A stretch of 64,000 bases of DNA from Chamaea fasciata (Eukaryota; Chordata; Aves; Passeriformes; Sylviidae). A program made the translations under genes and the position numbers. The notes under the pieces were generated by a model. That model was not told where the DNA came from. It saw only the letters and a program-made list of their open reading frames with translations, and made no database searches. Location of the stretch: positions 45,031,656-45,095,655 of the forward strand of contig JARCOQ010000007.1 of NCBI GenBank assembly GCA_029207755.1. The letters run 5' to 3'. Of this stretch, positions 1 through 11,100 are shown in pieces. The first letter of the stretch is position 1. Each line of letters starts with the position of its first letter.

Positions 1-549
1 AATACTTTTAGTTTCTGGCAGTAATTACTGTTAGAACAGAATTGCTTCTTTTATATCCGAGATATTAAAATGTAAAAAGGAAAAGGTTCAGGATCATATT
101 CTACTACGCCCACTGCCCAAGAATGCATAAATTGAAAAATTATGTTGATAATATGAAATATACTTGATGGCCAAGTAAGGGCCAAGACTAATATTGTTCT
201 AGAAGTTTGGAACATTAAACAAGGATGTGCTTCCAAAGGACAAGGCAGATGTATGAGCTAATCCCTACACACTTTGGTAGAAGGGCTGAATGGTAGCACA
301 ATTACATAATTATTTCCTTAGCATAAAACTAGCTATAAATGAGTCTCCTCTTGTGCTGCAATTTTTCAAGTAGAGAGTTATAGGTATCTTTTGCTTTTAA
401 ATTCACTATTTTAAAACAGAAAAAACATAGAGAAAGAAATATAACAGCATAAAAGTCTGGCATTCAACAATTTTGACCTTGATTTGCATTTTCCCTTGCT
501 GGCAAAAGAAGGTGGAGCACAGCTGAGAGCAGAGATAAGCTATACGGGG

Positions 550-570
550 AAAAAAAAAAAAAAAAAAAAA
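550..570 (+). repeat. Poly-A run (21 A)
   Basis: A run of 21 adenines follows GGGG directly. Such runs can mark the tail of a retroposed sequence, but I do not recognise the 5' flank as any retroposon and see no matching target duplication. It may be simple low-complexity sequence. Confidence 0.85.
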
Positions 571-1034
571 CACAAATGCAGAGAGGCACTGAAAGAAAAT
601 ATGCAGGTGTTAGAAGTACTCTGTAGGATCCAGTTAAGAAGACCAGCTGTGTAATGATACCAAAGTGAAGAGCCTGTGCAAAAAGATTTGGAAGGTGCAA
701 CAGCATGGTTGATACTCTTCAAGTTGTTTTTTGTGAGAATGGCCTTAATATTTCTGAGACTGAATTGGCTACTGTAGTTCTGTCCAAGATCTTCACATCT
801 CTCCTCGAAACCCTTCTTTCCTGAGAGCTGTCCCCATGTCCAGAGCCATAAATTTTGCAGGAGTTCCCAATCCAGAGTTTGCCCACCTATTTTATCACGT
901 CTCCAGAACAGCCAGAGTAAACTACTTGAGAAGAGGTTTCAGCAGAAGTGAATGCAAATATTCACTATTAAGGGAAGAAGAAGGCCTATTTTTCAAATCC
1001 CAAGTTCTGCTAAGGCTTAAGACTCTGCTAAGTC

Positions 1035-1062
1035 AAAAAGTTAAAACTAAAAAGTTAAAACT
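1035..1062 (+). repeat. 14-bp perfect tandem duplication
   Basis: The unit AAAAAGTTAAAACT occurs twice head-to-tail (1035-1048 and 1049-1062) with no mismatch. It ends eight bases before the first copy of the 30-bp duplicated sequence at 1070-1099. Confidence 0.85.
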
Positions 1063-1069
1063 ACTCTTG

Positions 1070-1099
1070 TAGGTGCTAAGTGTAGGCAAAGAAAGTGGT
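1070..1099 (+). repeat. 30-bp exact duplicate, copy 1
   Basis: These 30 bases recur without mismatch at 6135-6164, same strand, 5065 bp downstream. The sequence is of mixed composition (it contains GTGCTAAGTGTAGGC), so low complexity does not explain the match. The flanks of the two copies do not resemble each other. I do not recognise it as part of a known repeat. Confidence 0.85.
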
Positions 1100-1754
1100 G
1101 GTTTATGCTACAAACATCTGGAGCTGCAAAGAAAATTTATTATTCACAGGCAGTCATTGTTTCTGATTAAAATTGGCAGAGTGGTGAGAGTGATTAATCT
1201 AATTCTCTTCGAATTGTACTGGGAAATTAAGATGTTAATGGAGAAGAATCAGAAAAAAATTGCTTCTACGTTTCTTAGGAAATAAGGTACCATTGACTCA
1301 TAGCTCATGTGCCAGGTCAGCCTCCTTCAATCTTTCCTATTCCACTAGATGCTTAATTATTCATTGGAATAGAGGAAAGGGAAATAAAAGTTCTGGAATT
1401 CAAAGATTAAGGTGACTAATGGAAAGAACATATCTCATTTTGTCTCTTTTGGGGAAAAAAATTGAGGTAGCCTAGATTTTAATCGATATTTTCCATCTTC
1501 CAGTAACTTTTCTTTATGAGACAAGGATTCTTTCCTAAGCCTTTCTAAACAGCATCTGCACATACTTCTGTGTGACTTGTCACTCCTGCTCACAGGCACT
1601 TTGTTTTTCTTGTGCAATGAATTGTTATACAATATTTCTTACTTGGAACTGAACATTCTGCCAGCTGATGGCAACCCAGGCTTTCATGCTTAAGTTACCT
1701 AGATCTAGGACTGGAAAAATGCAAGGACTTAACCACTACAAAGTGTTGAATCCA

Positions 1755-1845
1755 ACACTCTCTGACAGTCAGGAATTGAACCTGGTTTCTACCTATGATC
1801 CATGAGTACTTTGTCCTGACTGGCTAGATTAGAGAGTTATCCTGT
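1755..1845 (-). repeat. Relic of an ancient tRNA-derived SINE
   Basis: Read on the minus strand, a Pol III box-B-like GGTTCAATTCC (complement of 1772-1782) follows a segment resembling the promoter region of amniote tRNA-derived SINEs, with an AGTACTCA-like stretch upstream. The resemblance is to the MIR-like SINE relics seen in reptiles and birds and was judged from memory of their consensus. The copy is badly decayed and will not be transcribed. A MIR-class element is the main alternative name. Confidence 0.4.
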
Positions 1846-2087
1846 ACTGAGACTCCTCCCTTGTCAGGATCACGACCTTAGGCCCTGTATTCCTTCCTCC
1901 ATGAGGGAATAATGTTTCTGGTTATCTGCAAGCAGTTTTAGAGCAGAGGCTCTGCAGACTATCTTGTATTTGGGGAACTAAATTAACAGCAAGCAGTGGT
2001 GGATCTTGCAGCTACCACAGTGATTAATTTATGAAGATCTGAAATGTGTTAGGATTGCTTTATTTCTGAAGCCCCACACCACTTCTG

Positions 2088-2235
2088 CCAGGCATCATTA
2101 TCACCTCCATCTTACAGAAGCAAATCTCAATTGAAAAGAGGCCTAGTACTTTGCACCTGGTCACACTGAGGAATCGGGAAATGTTTGGAAATAAAATCAT
2201 CTCTTCAGTCTTTCTGTCTTCTGCTTTAAGCCTTT
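2088..2235 (-). repeat. MIR SINE remnant
   Basis: The plus strand reads like the complement of a MIR core: CCTCCATCTTACAGA near 2105-2119, a GAAAAGAGGCCTAGTACTTTGC-like segment, then CCTGGTCACAC near 2156-2166. These parallel MIR's 'TTTTACAGA…', 'GAGGTTAAGTAACTTGC' and 'AAGGTCACACAG' blocks in the right order. It is an old amniote SINE, heavily diverged and without function that I can see. Confidence 0.5.
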
Positions 2236-2797
2236 GTTCCTTACTGACAGAAATGGGAGAGTAGGTAGGGAGGACCCTACACACATAAACACTTTACATG
2301 TTTTTTCATCACCAAACCAACTACCTGACATTTCCTGTGAGAGATCCCATAATTTGGAATGGGAAGTGGAAGCTGTTAAAGAGAAGATTTTTCCATCAGC
2401 CTAACCTACATATATCCCCTAAAGCAACATTTTATCAGCAGCAGTGAAACTGGAATTTTTCAATACACATGTAAATTTTTATGAAAGAACTTTCTTCTTT
2501 AACTTCATCTTCCTATGTGTTCATATTCTAGGTATGATTTACAGAGCACCCGAACATTTCATCAAACACTGAATGGGAAAGCAGCAGCTTTTTCGTACAA
2601 ACTGATTTGTTAGCAAAGGATAAATCAATGTGGCAGGCAGAAATACAGTGGAGATTATAACACAAACAGTATATGTCGAAGGCCTCCCAGATGGGAAGGG
2701 CTGGTTATTGTAGGGGGGGAATCAATGATTTATGGTTTGCAGAAGAGGAAGTTTCCTTTGTAGTGATGTTACATGGCCCTTAAACAGAGCAGGAGGC
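2236..2797. other. Unique sequence, no gene seen
   Basis: No recognisable gene, RNA or repeat. The stretch ends at the 5' boundary of the LTR that starts at 2798. Confidence 0.45.
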
Positions 2798-3374
2798 TGT
2801 CATGGTTTAACCCCAGCCATCAGCTAAGCCCCATGAAGCCACACATTCACCCCTGGTGGGATGGGGAAGACAATCAGAAGAATAAAAATGAGAAAATTTT
2901 GGTAAGATATAAAGACAGTTTAATCAGGAAAGGAAAAGTCACATAAATAAGCAAATCAAAATGAGGAATTCATTCACTACTTCTAGTGGGCAGGCATCAG
3001 CCCCAGGAAAACAGGGCTGCATCCCACAAAATGGTAATGTGAAAAGACAAACACCACAACTCCAAGTGTCCCCACTTCCTCCTTCTTCTTCCAGCTTTAT
3101 ACACCAAGCATGATGCCACATGATCTAGAATATCCCTTGGGTCAGTTGGGGCAGCTGTTCCGCCTGTGTCCCCTCCCAACTCCTTGTGAACCCCCCAGCC
3201 TCCTCGCCAGTGGGGTGACATGATGGGCAGAAAATGCTTTGAGCCTGTGTAAGCTCTGCTCAGCATAACTAAAAAGTCCCAGTTGTCCACACTGCTTCCA
3301 GCACAAATCCAGAATTTAAACCCAGACTGGCTGCTCGGAAGAAAATAAGCTCTGTTCCAGTGGAAACTAGCACA
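2798..3374 (-). mobile_element. ERVL-like LTR, apparently solo
   Basis: This 577-bp block begins TGTCATGGTTTAACCCC and ends CTAGCACA, which are the termini (as complement) of a very common bird endogenous-retrovirus LTR whose sense strand starts TGTGCTGGTTT-like. The sense direction is minus: a TATAAA box is the complement of 3096-3101 and an ATTAAA poly-A signal is the complement of 2919-2924, in the correct order. No retroviral internal sequence lies on either side, so it looks like a solo LTR left by recombination. The flanking pentamers (GAGGC at 2793-2797, AAGGT at 3375-3379) match at only three of five bases, both differences being transitions, consistent with an aged 5-bp target duplication. 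A minus-strand open frame at 2997-3425 overlaps it and is not a gene. Confidence 0.85.
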
Positions 3375-4796
3375 AAGGTAGAGGAAGAAAAAAGGAAAAA
3401 AATCTCTAAGATATATGGAATGCAAGGTGGTGCTTTTAGAACCATTTTGCCGCTAAGGTTTTATTCTGGCAAGCATTTTGTCATGAACCGATAGTCAGGG
3501 AAGGGAATAGTCTGGAGAATTTCCTAACATATTTATGAATTGCTAATATGCATGAAATATGAAGGCCAGACAAAAAAAAAAATATTTGTTAGCACAAGTT
3601 GGAATATTCACACAGTCAGACAGCTACTACCAGGCAATTACAGCATGGAAGTCAAAAGTTTAGACCAATCCTAAATCTCAAGAAAATATTGTCTGCTTAA
3701 GGCAGGCATGAGCTAGGTATTTTACATTTCCAAATAATTACAAAACTAACAACTGCCGTTCCTTAGAAATGGATTAAAGACTTCACAATTAAGAACTGGT
3801 TTTGCTTTGCCTGGATCTCTGAAATACTCCAAATGGATCAGCTGGTGATGGAGGGGCATGACACCACCAAATCTGGGTCATGAACTTAAGTCACACACTC
3901 TGGTGAAACTCTTCTGTTGTGCCCAGGCTACCTTATGCTGCTCAAGCCATAGCCATCACAAGTTAGCTACCCTGCATTAATTTTACGTATGTGGAATACT
4001 CAAAGGAAGTAAAGCTGTGCCCATAGTACTGCCAAGACAATTAAAACCACATTGCCCACAAACACCTTTACCACAGGGACAGTCACACACCCGATTTTTG
4101 GTTCTAATCCGAATGTCTGAATTAGCACCCTACCCTTCACACAGGCTGCACACAGCATAATCAGGGATTCTTCAGGAGGATATTCATCTAAGATTCAGTT
4201 CATAATGTAGAGAACTCAAATGGCTAATTTGGGCATCTCCTTTAAATGTGTAATCCACTTGTGAGTAATCACTGCTCACAGATTCTTTACTGCAAATGCT
4301 GTACAGGCACAATGCACAGGGAGGAGAATGAATTAGAAGGCAAATCTAGTGAATTATTTTGCCTTACCACAGCAAACACAATTCACATGGGTTTATTCTG
4401 GGACCATAACAGTGGCTATACTCAGCCAGATCAAAACTTCATTTAAGTCTGTATGCCACCAACATCAGGGAATGATAAGACACCTAGGGAGCACTCAGTG
4501 CATAACAAGATGGTGAGCAGAGTGTGATATTCCTCCTACCTCCCATATATTCTCCAGGGCCCACAGTGTATTATGTTGTTATATATTTACAGAACAAACA
4601 ACTTCTTTTCACCAGCAGCACTTCCTTCTTTAATTGGTTTTAATGGTACCTTGTGAAGTGCCGTAAAGCTGAGTGTGGCTCATTGCTCAGCAAAGGGGAT
4701 TTTAGGCAGAGCTCTATACAGTCTACAGAGACTCTATAAAGGCCAAAGAAAAGCTTTTCTGCAAAATTCTTAACAACCTTGGGAAGTCTTTTTTAA
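3375..4796. other. Unique AT-rich sequence, no gene seen
   Basis: No recognisable gene or RNA. A run of A followed by ATATTT lies near 3571. I see nothing else to annotate. Confidence 0.45.
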
Positions 4797-4843
4797 TTTC
4801 TGTTTTTTCTTGTTTTATCTTTTTTTTCTTTTTTTTTTTTTAA
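4797..4843 (+). repeat. T-rich low-complexity tract
   Basis: This stretch is nearly all T with a few C, G and A interruptions. It could be a splice-type polypyrimidine tract or a reversed poly-A tail. I found no exon or retroposon attached. Confidence 0.7.
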
Positions 4844-4939
4844 TAGGCTTTTGACTTGGGCATAGTCGGATGAGGGAAATTTGTAGACAGTTCAAATTTG
4901 GCCTTCTTTCTACCAAAATCATGTGTTCTGTATGGAGGC

Positions 4940-5040
4940 TATGTTCCAAATTCTAGTGGCAGTCCCACGGTTTGAATCTATGTTCATTCACAAGAACTGG
5001 CCTAGGATGACCCAGTTCCTCCATCATGATCATCAAATAT
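4940..5040 (+). repeat. Possible MIR SINE remnant
   Basis: GGTTTGAATCTA (about 4970-4981) resembles MIR box B, and downstream GATGACCCAGTTCCTCCATC resembles MIR's 'TCAGTTTCCTCATC' block at plausible spacing. Divergence is high, so this could be chance. Confidence 0.28.
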
Positions 5041-7499
5041 GCATCAACAGATAGATTTTGACATCTAAAATGTCAAGTTGCATTTGTCTGAAACCTGAAC
5101 TTAAAATGCTCTCTGCACTTAAACTTCAAGTCAACTGGTTCCCAAATTACCTTTCTAAATAAAGATTCTGCAGGATGTAAAAGCATTATTTACTCATTCT
5201 CGTATACATAACTGGGCAGGACCTCAGCAGGTTCAAGCAGGTATAACCTTCACTAAAGTTAATATTATAAATTGATTTACATTAAGTTAAAGAACTTATT
5301 ATTTTCTTGGACTTTACCATAAAAATATATTTCCCCTAAATGAAATTTGAGTCTGTACTTTTGAGAGAAGTTGTAAGATTCTCCTTACATAAAAAAAAAA
5401 ATATTTTTAGCATAATCACGGCAGATCATCACTGCAGTCTTTAGTTTTTATCAGTATCCTTTGAAACACACCCTATTATCCACCTCAAAATGAATCATTC
5501 TTTTCATAAAAAGCAACAAAGTTATTCAAACAGATAAAATATTAATCTTAAGTAAGGGAATAAGAGAAGAAAAATCAAAATCTTAAATTTCTTACCCTAA
5601 GCCTTCTTGCTATGAAAATTCAAAAATTCACTTCTGTTGCACATTAATAATTTGAGCTACCATTGGGAAGCAATGTTTCTGAAGTCAAATTCTACTCAGC
5701 TTTAGGGAGGAACATTTTCAACATTTAGAGAAAGCAGTGAACAAGGATTTCTCAGTTTTTCACCTTCAATGAAAGACTGAGATAGAACCACACAACTTAT
5801 TCTGGCCTCAGTTTCATTAGTTGAAATGAGTACTTTGCATTATTTCACAAGGCTCCATTAGTCATAGACTATGGAAAATAGAGGTAGCATGGACAAGAGG
5901 GGATTGCGTGTCACAAAGGTATTTCCCTGCTCAGAGGAGAAAGTGGTTGCGTTTCACTCTGATTCTTGGAGAAAACATGCACAAAAACTGTTGTTTGGCT
6001 TTAGTAGAACATGAAACAAGGATGAAAATACATATATATTTAATTATCTTGGTTTACTTGAAAAAAAATAATATTTTCTCATTATAAAATCATAGAAGAG
6101 TAGTCAAGGTGCAAATGCAGAAATAAATCTCTCATAGGTGCTAAGTGTAGGCAAAGAAAGTGGTCAGTCTCCATTCAAACTGATTATCAGAGGGCATTAC
6201 TTACCATCTCTGTAAAGCTATTACTGTTCTTACAGGGACTGGAGAGCTTTTGAATTTATTTTTCAATAAATTTTTTCCAGACTCTTCATTGGTGACCTCG
6301 GAAACAAAAAGAACCCCCACTGGAGGACCTAGAAAAATCCATTCCTTTTGCAAAAGCACCTTAAATATAACTCACTATCCTTCCCCATGCCCACCACCAT
6401 GTGCACAGAGATAGAGGGGAAAATTTATTAAACACTAAGTTACTGATACTAGGTTTCAATTAACTAAATTGTGGTAGAAAATCAGCACCAACAACTGGGG
6501 AAGAGAGATGTATTTTAAAGTTAGGTTGCAAATGAGAATGCTTGTGAGAAGGAATGATCAAATGCAGCAAAAAAGTGAGAACTATGACAGTAAGTAGAGC
6601 CTGGTAGCTGGATATATTTAAATCAAAAATAGAATCCTTCTCAATATGAACATAAAAGTAGGAGTGGAGGGTGTGAGAGTTCATTGCAACAAGCGTCCAA
6701 TATAAATTTTATAATAAAAGTGAGGCACCTGGATTTTACAGCGCAAACATCAAACTGTAAAGGTCAGACTGGGACAGTCCTGGATCTAAGCACCAGCCTG
6801 CCCTTTCATGAACCCTTGTCTACAGGATAATTATAAAGTTAGAAAATATTACTTAACAATGCATGATCACAAGTGGGGAATAACTCAAAAAAATATAGCC
6901 TTAGATAAGCAATCTCAGGTTTTACACAAATAGTCCAATGAATTTTGGGGCTTGTTTCCAAAAGTTGCAGTTCATTATTGGTGGACACTAGGGCCAGATG
7001 AAAAACTCACTATATTTCCCTCAGTTTGTAACTGTGACTTCAGGTTACCTTTTGATCAGTCCAAAACAATCTTGCTGCCTTGGAGCTTTTGAAATCCTTT
7101 GCTTTCTGAACACTTCCTTGAGTATTTGAATTTTGAAAAGACAGTGCAAGATTTCAGATGAAAGCTTTAAGTCACACTGTACACTTCTATTTTTCTAATG
7201 AATACATACAATTTTAAACCTAATTTTGAAGTCTAATATTCAAATATTAATTTGAATTTGACATTCTCCAAGCATTTGTGAGGAAAAGAAAGGCCATTCT
7301 AAGAAATGCCTCCCACTAAAATTAGAGTATTCATGGTTATGAATTCCTGTGTGGTATGAATAGGATATCAGCATGTTTAGTAACAACTGAAACTTTTAAA
7401 ATACACACAGAAAATAAGTGGAATAATTTGTCAGCCTACTTCAGGTGCCCATGCAAGTAGACCCGGTCCTTGAAAAAGAGTCCTGTTTCACATACAAGC
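5041..7499. other. Unique AT-rich sequence, no gene seen
   Basis: No coding or RNA gene recognised. It contains the second copy of the 30-bp duplication at 6135-6164 and A-run/ATATTT motifs near 5390 and 6062. Confidence 0.45.
6135..6164 (+). repeat. 30-bp exact duplicate, copy 2
   Basis: Identical over 30 bases to 1070-1099, with the identity ending abruptly at both edges. Nothing around it suggests a larger shared repeat. Confidence 0.85.
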
Positions 7500-8150
7500 T
7501 TCTCAGACTTCCATCATTCATTTGCAAACACAACCCCACTGTCAGTTAAGGAAAAATTGGTATGTGAACTATTACAGGAGATTGACCCTGACAAGTTGAT
7601 GGGCTCAGACAATGTCCACCCAAGGTTATTAAAAGAGCTGGCTGATAACCTCATGAGGGTGCTTTCCAAACCTTTGAGCAGTTGTGAAGATCAGGAGACA
7701 TCTCAGAAGACTGGAAGATGGCTGATATATTATAATTGATTACATTATCTACAAAAAGGGCTGAAGAAGGATCAAGGAAATTATAGGCCCATCAGTTTTC
7801 AGTCCCTGGGAAAGTTATGGAATGGATCCTACTGGGGACCATCCCAAATCAGATGAAGTGTTTGATTGGGAAAATCCAGCACAGATTCAACAAGGACAAA
7901 TATTGCTTGACAAACATGATTTTCTGCTACGACAAAGTAATCCTCTTGGCTGATGTGGAGTGAGGAGTGGACATTGTCTTCCTGGATTTCTCGAAGGGTT
8001 TTGATAGGATTTCCCTCACCCTGGCTTAAGGGTAGCTGCAGAGTGGCATCTCCTGAAAGATGGGTCATTTAGAAGGACTCTTTACAGGTGGGCCAGAGGA
8101 TCTGGGTGAACGATGCTGAAGCACACAGCAAGGTGTGATAGTTAAGGATG
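7500..8150 (+). mobile_element. CR1 LINE ORF2 fragment (decayed)
   Basis: Conceptual translation across three frames gives recognisable pieces of the CR1 reverse transcriptase in the right order: a 'DPDKLMGSDNVHPRLLKELAD' type block (about 7585-7650, matching the family's 'MGPDGIHPR' motif), a 'GNYRPIS'-'GKVMEWI' block (about 7778-7830), a 'FNKDKYCLTN' block (about 7887-7915), 'VFLDFSKGFD' (about 7974-8004), and a 'RIWVNDAE' block (about 8097-8125). Stops and frameshifts separate them, so no product is made. The endonuclease, the catalytic YxDD part of the reverse transcriptase and the 3' end are missing. An 89-codon frame at 7470-7739 is the first remnant, not a gene. CR1 is the dominant bird LINE and moves by target-primed reverse transcription. 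Confidence 0.85.
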
Positions 8151-11100
8151 AGATTAATATCCCTGCTAAAGTGCACACAGTTTGTTGTGAGGGAACCTGA
8201 TCCTAACAGTCACAAAGGGTTAGATACATGTTATGATTCCTCATGAAGAAAAAGTTAGAAGTTTAATATCTTTTGCTCTTCTGAGTTATTGTAATAGATT
8301 TCTGAATGTTATATAACTGAATTATTCATAATTATTTAACAATAACTTCAGCAGAAATACACAGGATAAAAATAGGACATGTCTGCCACTAAAAATTTCT
8401 AGTTTGAGAAATAGTTGATTATTGTAGAGTTAATCATGGTGGGGGGAAAGCGCGTATCAAGAAAATTTCCTTATATTTTTTTTCGGTTTTGATTTCCATT
8501 GACAGGCATGGCAGGATCATCAGGTGCTCAGATAAGCAAAAAACACATCAGAAAAAGACAAGTTTAAAAAAAACATGTAATTTTCACTGTAGCCATCAGC
8601 CTGCAGCTATTACAAATGAGTAATTTATAAGTGTGTAATTTACAGAATGTGTATGGATGTACATTTAATGCTGATACAAAGACAGCTTGGATGTATAATG
8701 AGGTTTTTATAGCATATTGTGCTAGGTTTAATGTAGGCATGTAGGTACAGCTTCCTCAACAATCACTAAGGATTGGTTGAGGGTACTTTCTTTCTTTTAA
8801 GCCTGAAAAATGTGCTTTTAAATAGAACTCTAGAAAAAATTTACATAGTTATTTCAAATCTGTCAATGTCTGTTCTTTGGACATGATCACTCTGTAATGT
8901 ATGGGGGCTACATTAGTTTTGAGAGGTTTTTTTAAACTGTCATAACACTACTAAGATGAGAAAACTAATCCCGCACTTAGTGCATGGGTGGATCTTTCCG
9001 GAAAATAATGAGAGGCGTCCTAGGCAGAAAGGACTACTTACCATAAAACACATTCTCAATATATTTCTCCTCCTTTTTCAAAAAAAAAATATTTTTTTTA
9101 TGCACAGTTGCATGAAAACAGGATCTCTGGCCCTTTGTGTTCCCCCCTCCCCCTTGGGATTTTAACATCCTCTTGTGGTGACTATCGTCCAAATTCTGTC
9201 AGCACCTACAAATTTAACCTTTCAAACACACCCACTGATTTCCTTGAAGCAATCTACTGAATTTACTGCAGCACATGGACAGTGTTTGCAGGACCAAGGC
9301 CCAGTTAATTATTTCCAGATGAAGTGTGCTGCAAAGAGAGTGGTAGAACTAGCATAGCTAGGAGAATAAAATTTCAAGGAACTGAATTCAACCCAAACTT
9401 ATAATTGTTGCCCCTTCAACAATTTCTTTGCCTGGACTAGCTCAAGCACAGGACGATTTTCACCAGTAAATCTCAGGAGAAGTTAATGCTACTTGATCTC
9501 AAAGGGAACCTGTGGGAGACAAGAGCAGTTGTCTCAAAGGGGTACAGACCCTGAAGGGATTGCTTCCTTAGGATGCTGCTGACCAAGATGGCAAAGCAGA
9601 GATGATTTATGTCTCTGTGGTATGAGCTCCAGTCTTTTTTAAAGAGTTCATTTTTTGCTGAATCCACAGGCTAAATTTTGGTATGGTGTGCTTGCCCTCA
9701 AAGATGGCTGCAGTTACTGGATCAAATCAGCTTTTCCAGCACTCTTTTGTCTGATGACAATAATGGAGAATAACATAAAAAATATTGATGAGGTACATTA
9801 AATATTTTACGTATATTTTCTCTTCATTCAGAAGTGAATTCTTCCATGGGAAATCAAATCTGTTTACATTTTGCTCTAAATAAAAAGATTTGTCAGGTTG
9901 TTTTCTCCTGTGTCTGAGTAAAAATTCTATAAATGAGCTGCACTGTCCCCTGTGCTGGTGAATTTTATCTTTGTAGTTGAAAGCCCCATTTTATTGTCAG
10001 AAAACTTCCCCATCTTGGTGTTCACAACCAGTAAGAAAGCATATCCCATGCTACCAAATTCAACAGAAATTTAGGGGGAAAACAAAATTAAGAAGAATCA
10101 GGCCTACTTTACTGGCATGAAAAGATTAAATTTGAGGAGACTGCTGTGTTCTTCTGAGGGATAGTTCTGATTTGGAATTTCATTGCCAGAAAAAGTAGCC
10201 ATTTTTGGCCCCAGAACAAATAGTTCTGAAAACCAGATCATGCTCCAGGTCAGGTATAGCCTTGGAGCAAATAACATGAAACTTAGCAGTTTCATTGCAT
10301 TGCATGCAAAGCTCCAGTGTATCTTCTGATCCCCAGTCTACCATTCAGTGTTAACAGAATTCAAAAGCATAAACTAAAATTCATCCTAAGGCACTGAGTT
10401 TCTTTCATTTCTGGGTTTAATTGGGATTTTTATATACAGTTTCCAGATAAAGTCATAGGTCAGGCCATCATTTCCCAACTAAACTTTACCCAAAAATCCT
10501 CAGTGAATCTTTAAACAGACCCAAATCTGTTGTTCAAGTTTCCTGTGCAGTATGGAACAAGGTGAATTTCCATTCTGTGGCTTAGGGCTTTGCTGAGGAT
10601 CCTTCTCCAAGTGTGTCTTTTATGCAAATGACTTCCTTATTTTGTTGTAGCTTGCACCAATCTAAATAAATGACAATAAATACTGAGATTATTTTATGAA
10701 AAATTAGACATTATCACCTTCCTCCATGTTCTGTTTTCATAAGTGACAGGTGGCATACAGTTGGGTTTCATTCACAGTTGCTAAGACCACTTGCCAGAGG
10801 AACCGACAAATAAAGAGCAGCAAAAATTTGAAAGAGAACAAATTTTGATACTAAAACTAAGTAAACATGGCATGTAATTTATCAAAAGCATAAATACAAG
10901 CAAAGCCAACATCTTTTTTCCTCTAAAATGATATGTTTCACCAGAGGGAAATTTCAGATTTTTCACTTAGTGCCAAGGTTAGTTTAATACCTTTCCAATC
11001 TACAACATATGGGTCATATGATATTGCACATTATTTGCATCAGCAATAAAACAGTCCATTAATCAAACATGCCACCAATAACCTCCAACAGTATAAACTG

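Larger units (their letters stand above)
1..1754. other. Unique AT-rich sequence, no gene seen
   Basis: No open frame here resembles a known protein and no RNA gene is visible. The stretch contains a 21-base poly-A run, a 14-bp tandem duplication and the first copy of a 30-bp duplicated sequence, listed separately. The rest looks like ordinary non-coding vertebrate DNA. Confidence 0.5.

Noticed and set aside
2997..3425. 142-codon minus-strand open frame, the longest in the window
   Set aside because: Mostly within the LTR at 2798-3374 and without protein features. It is an incidental frame.
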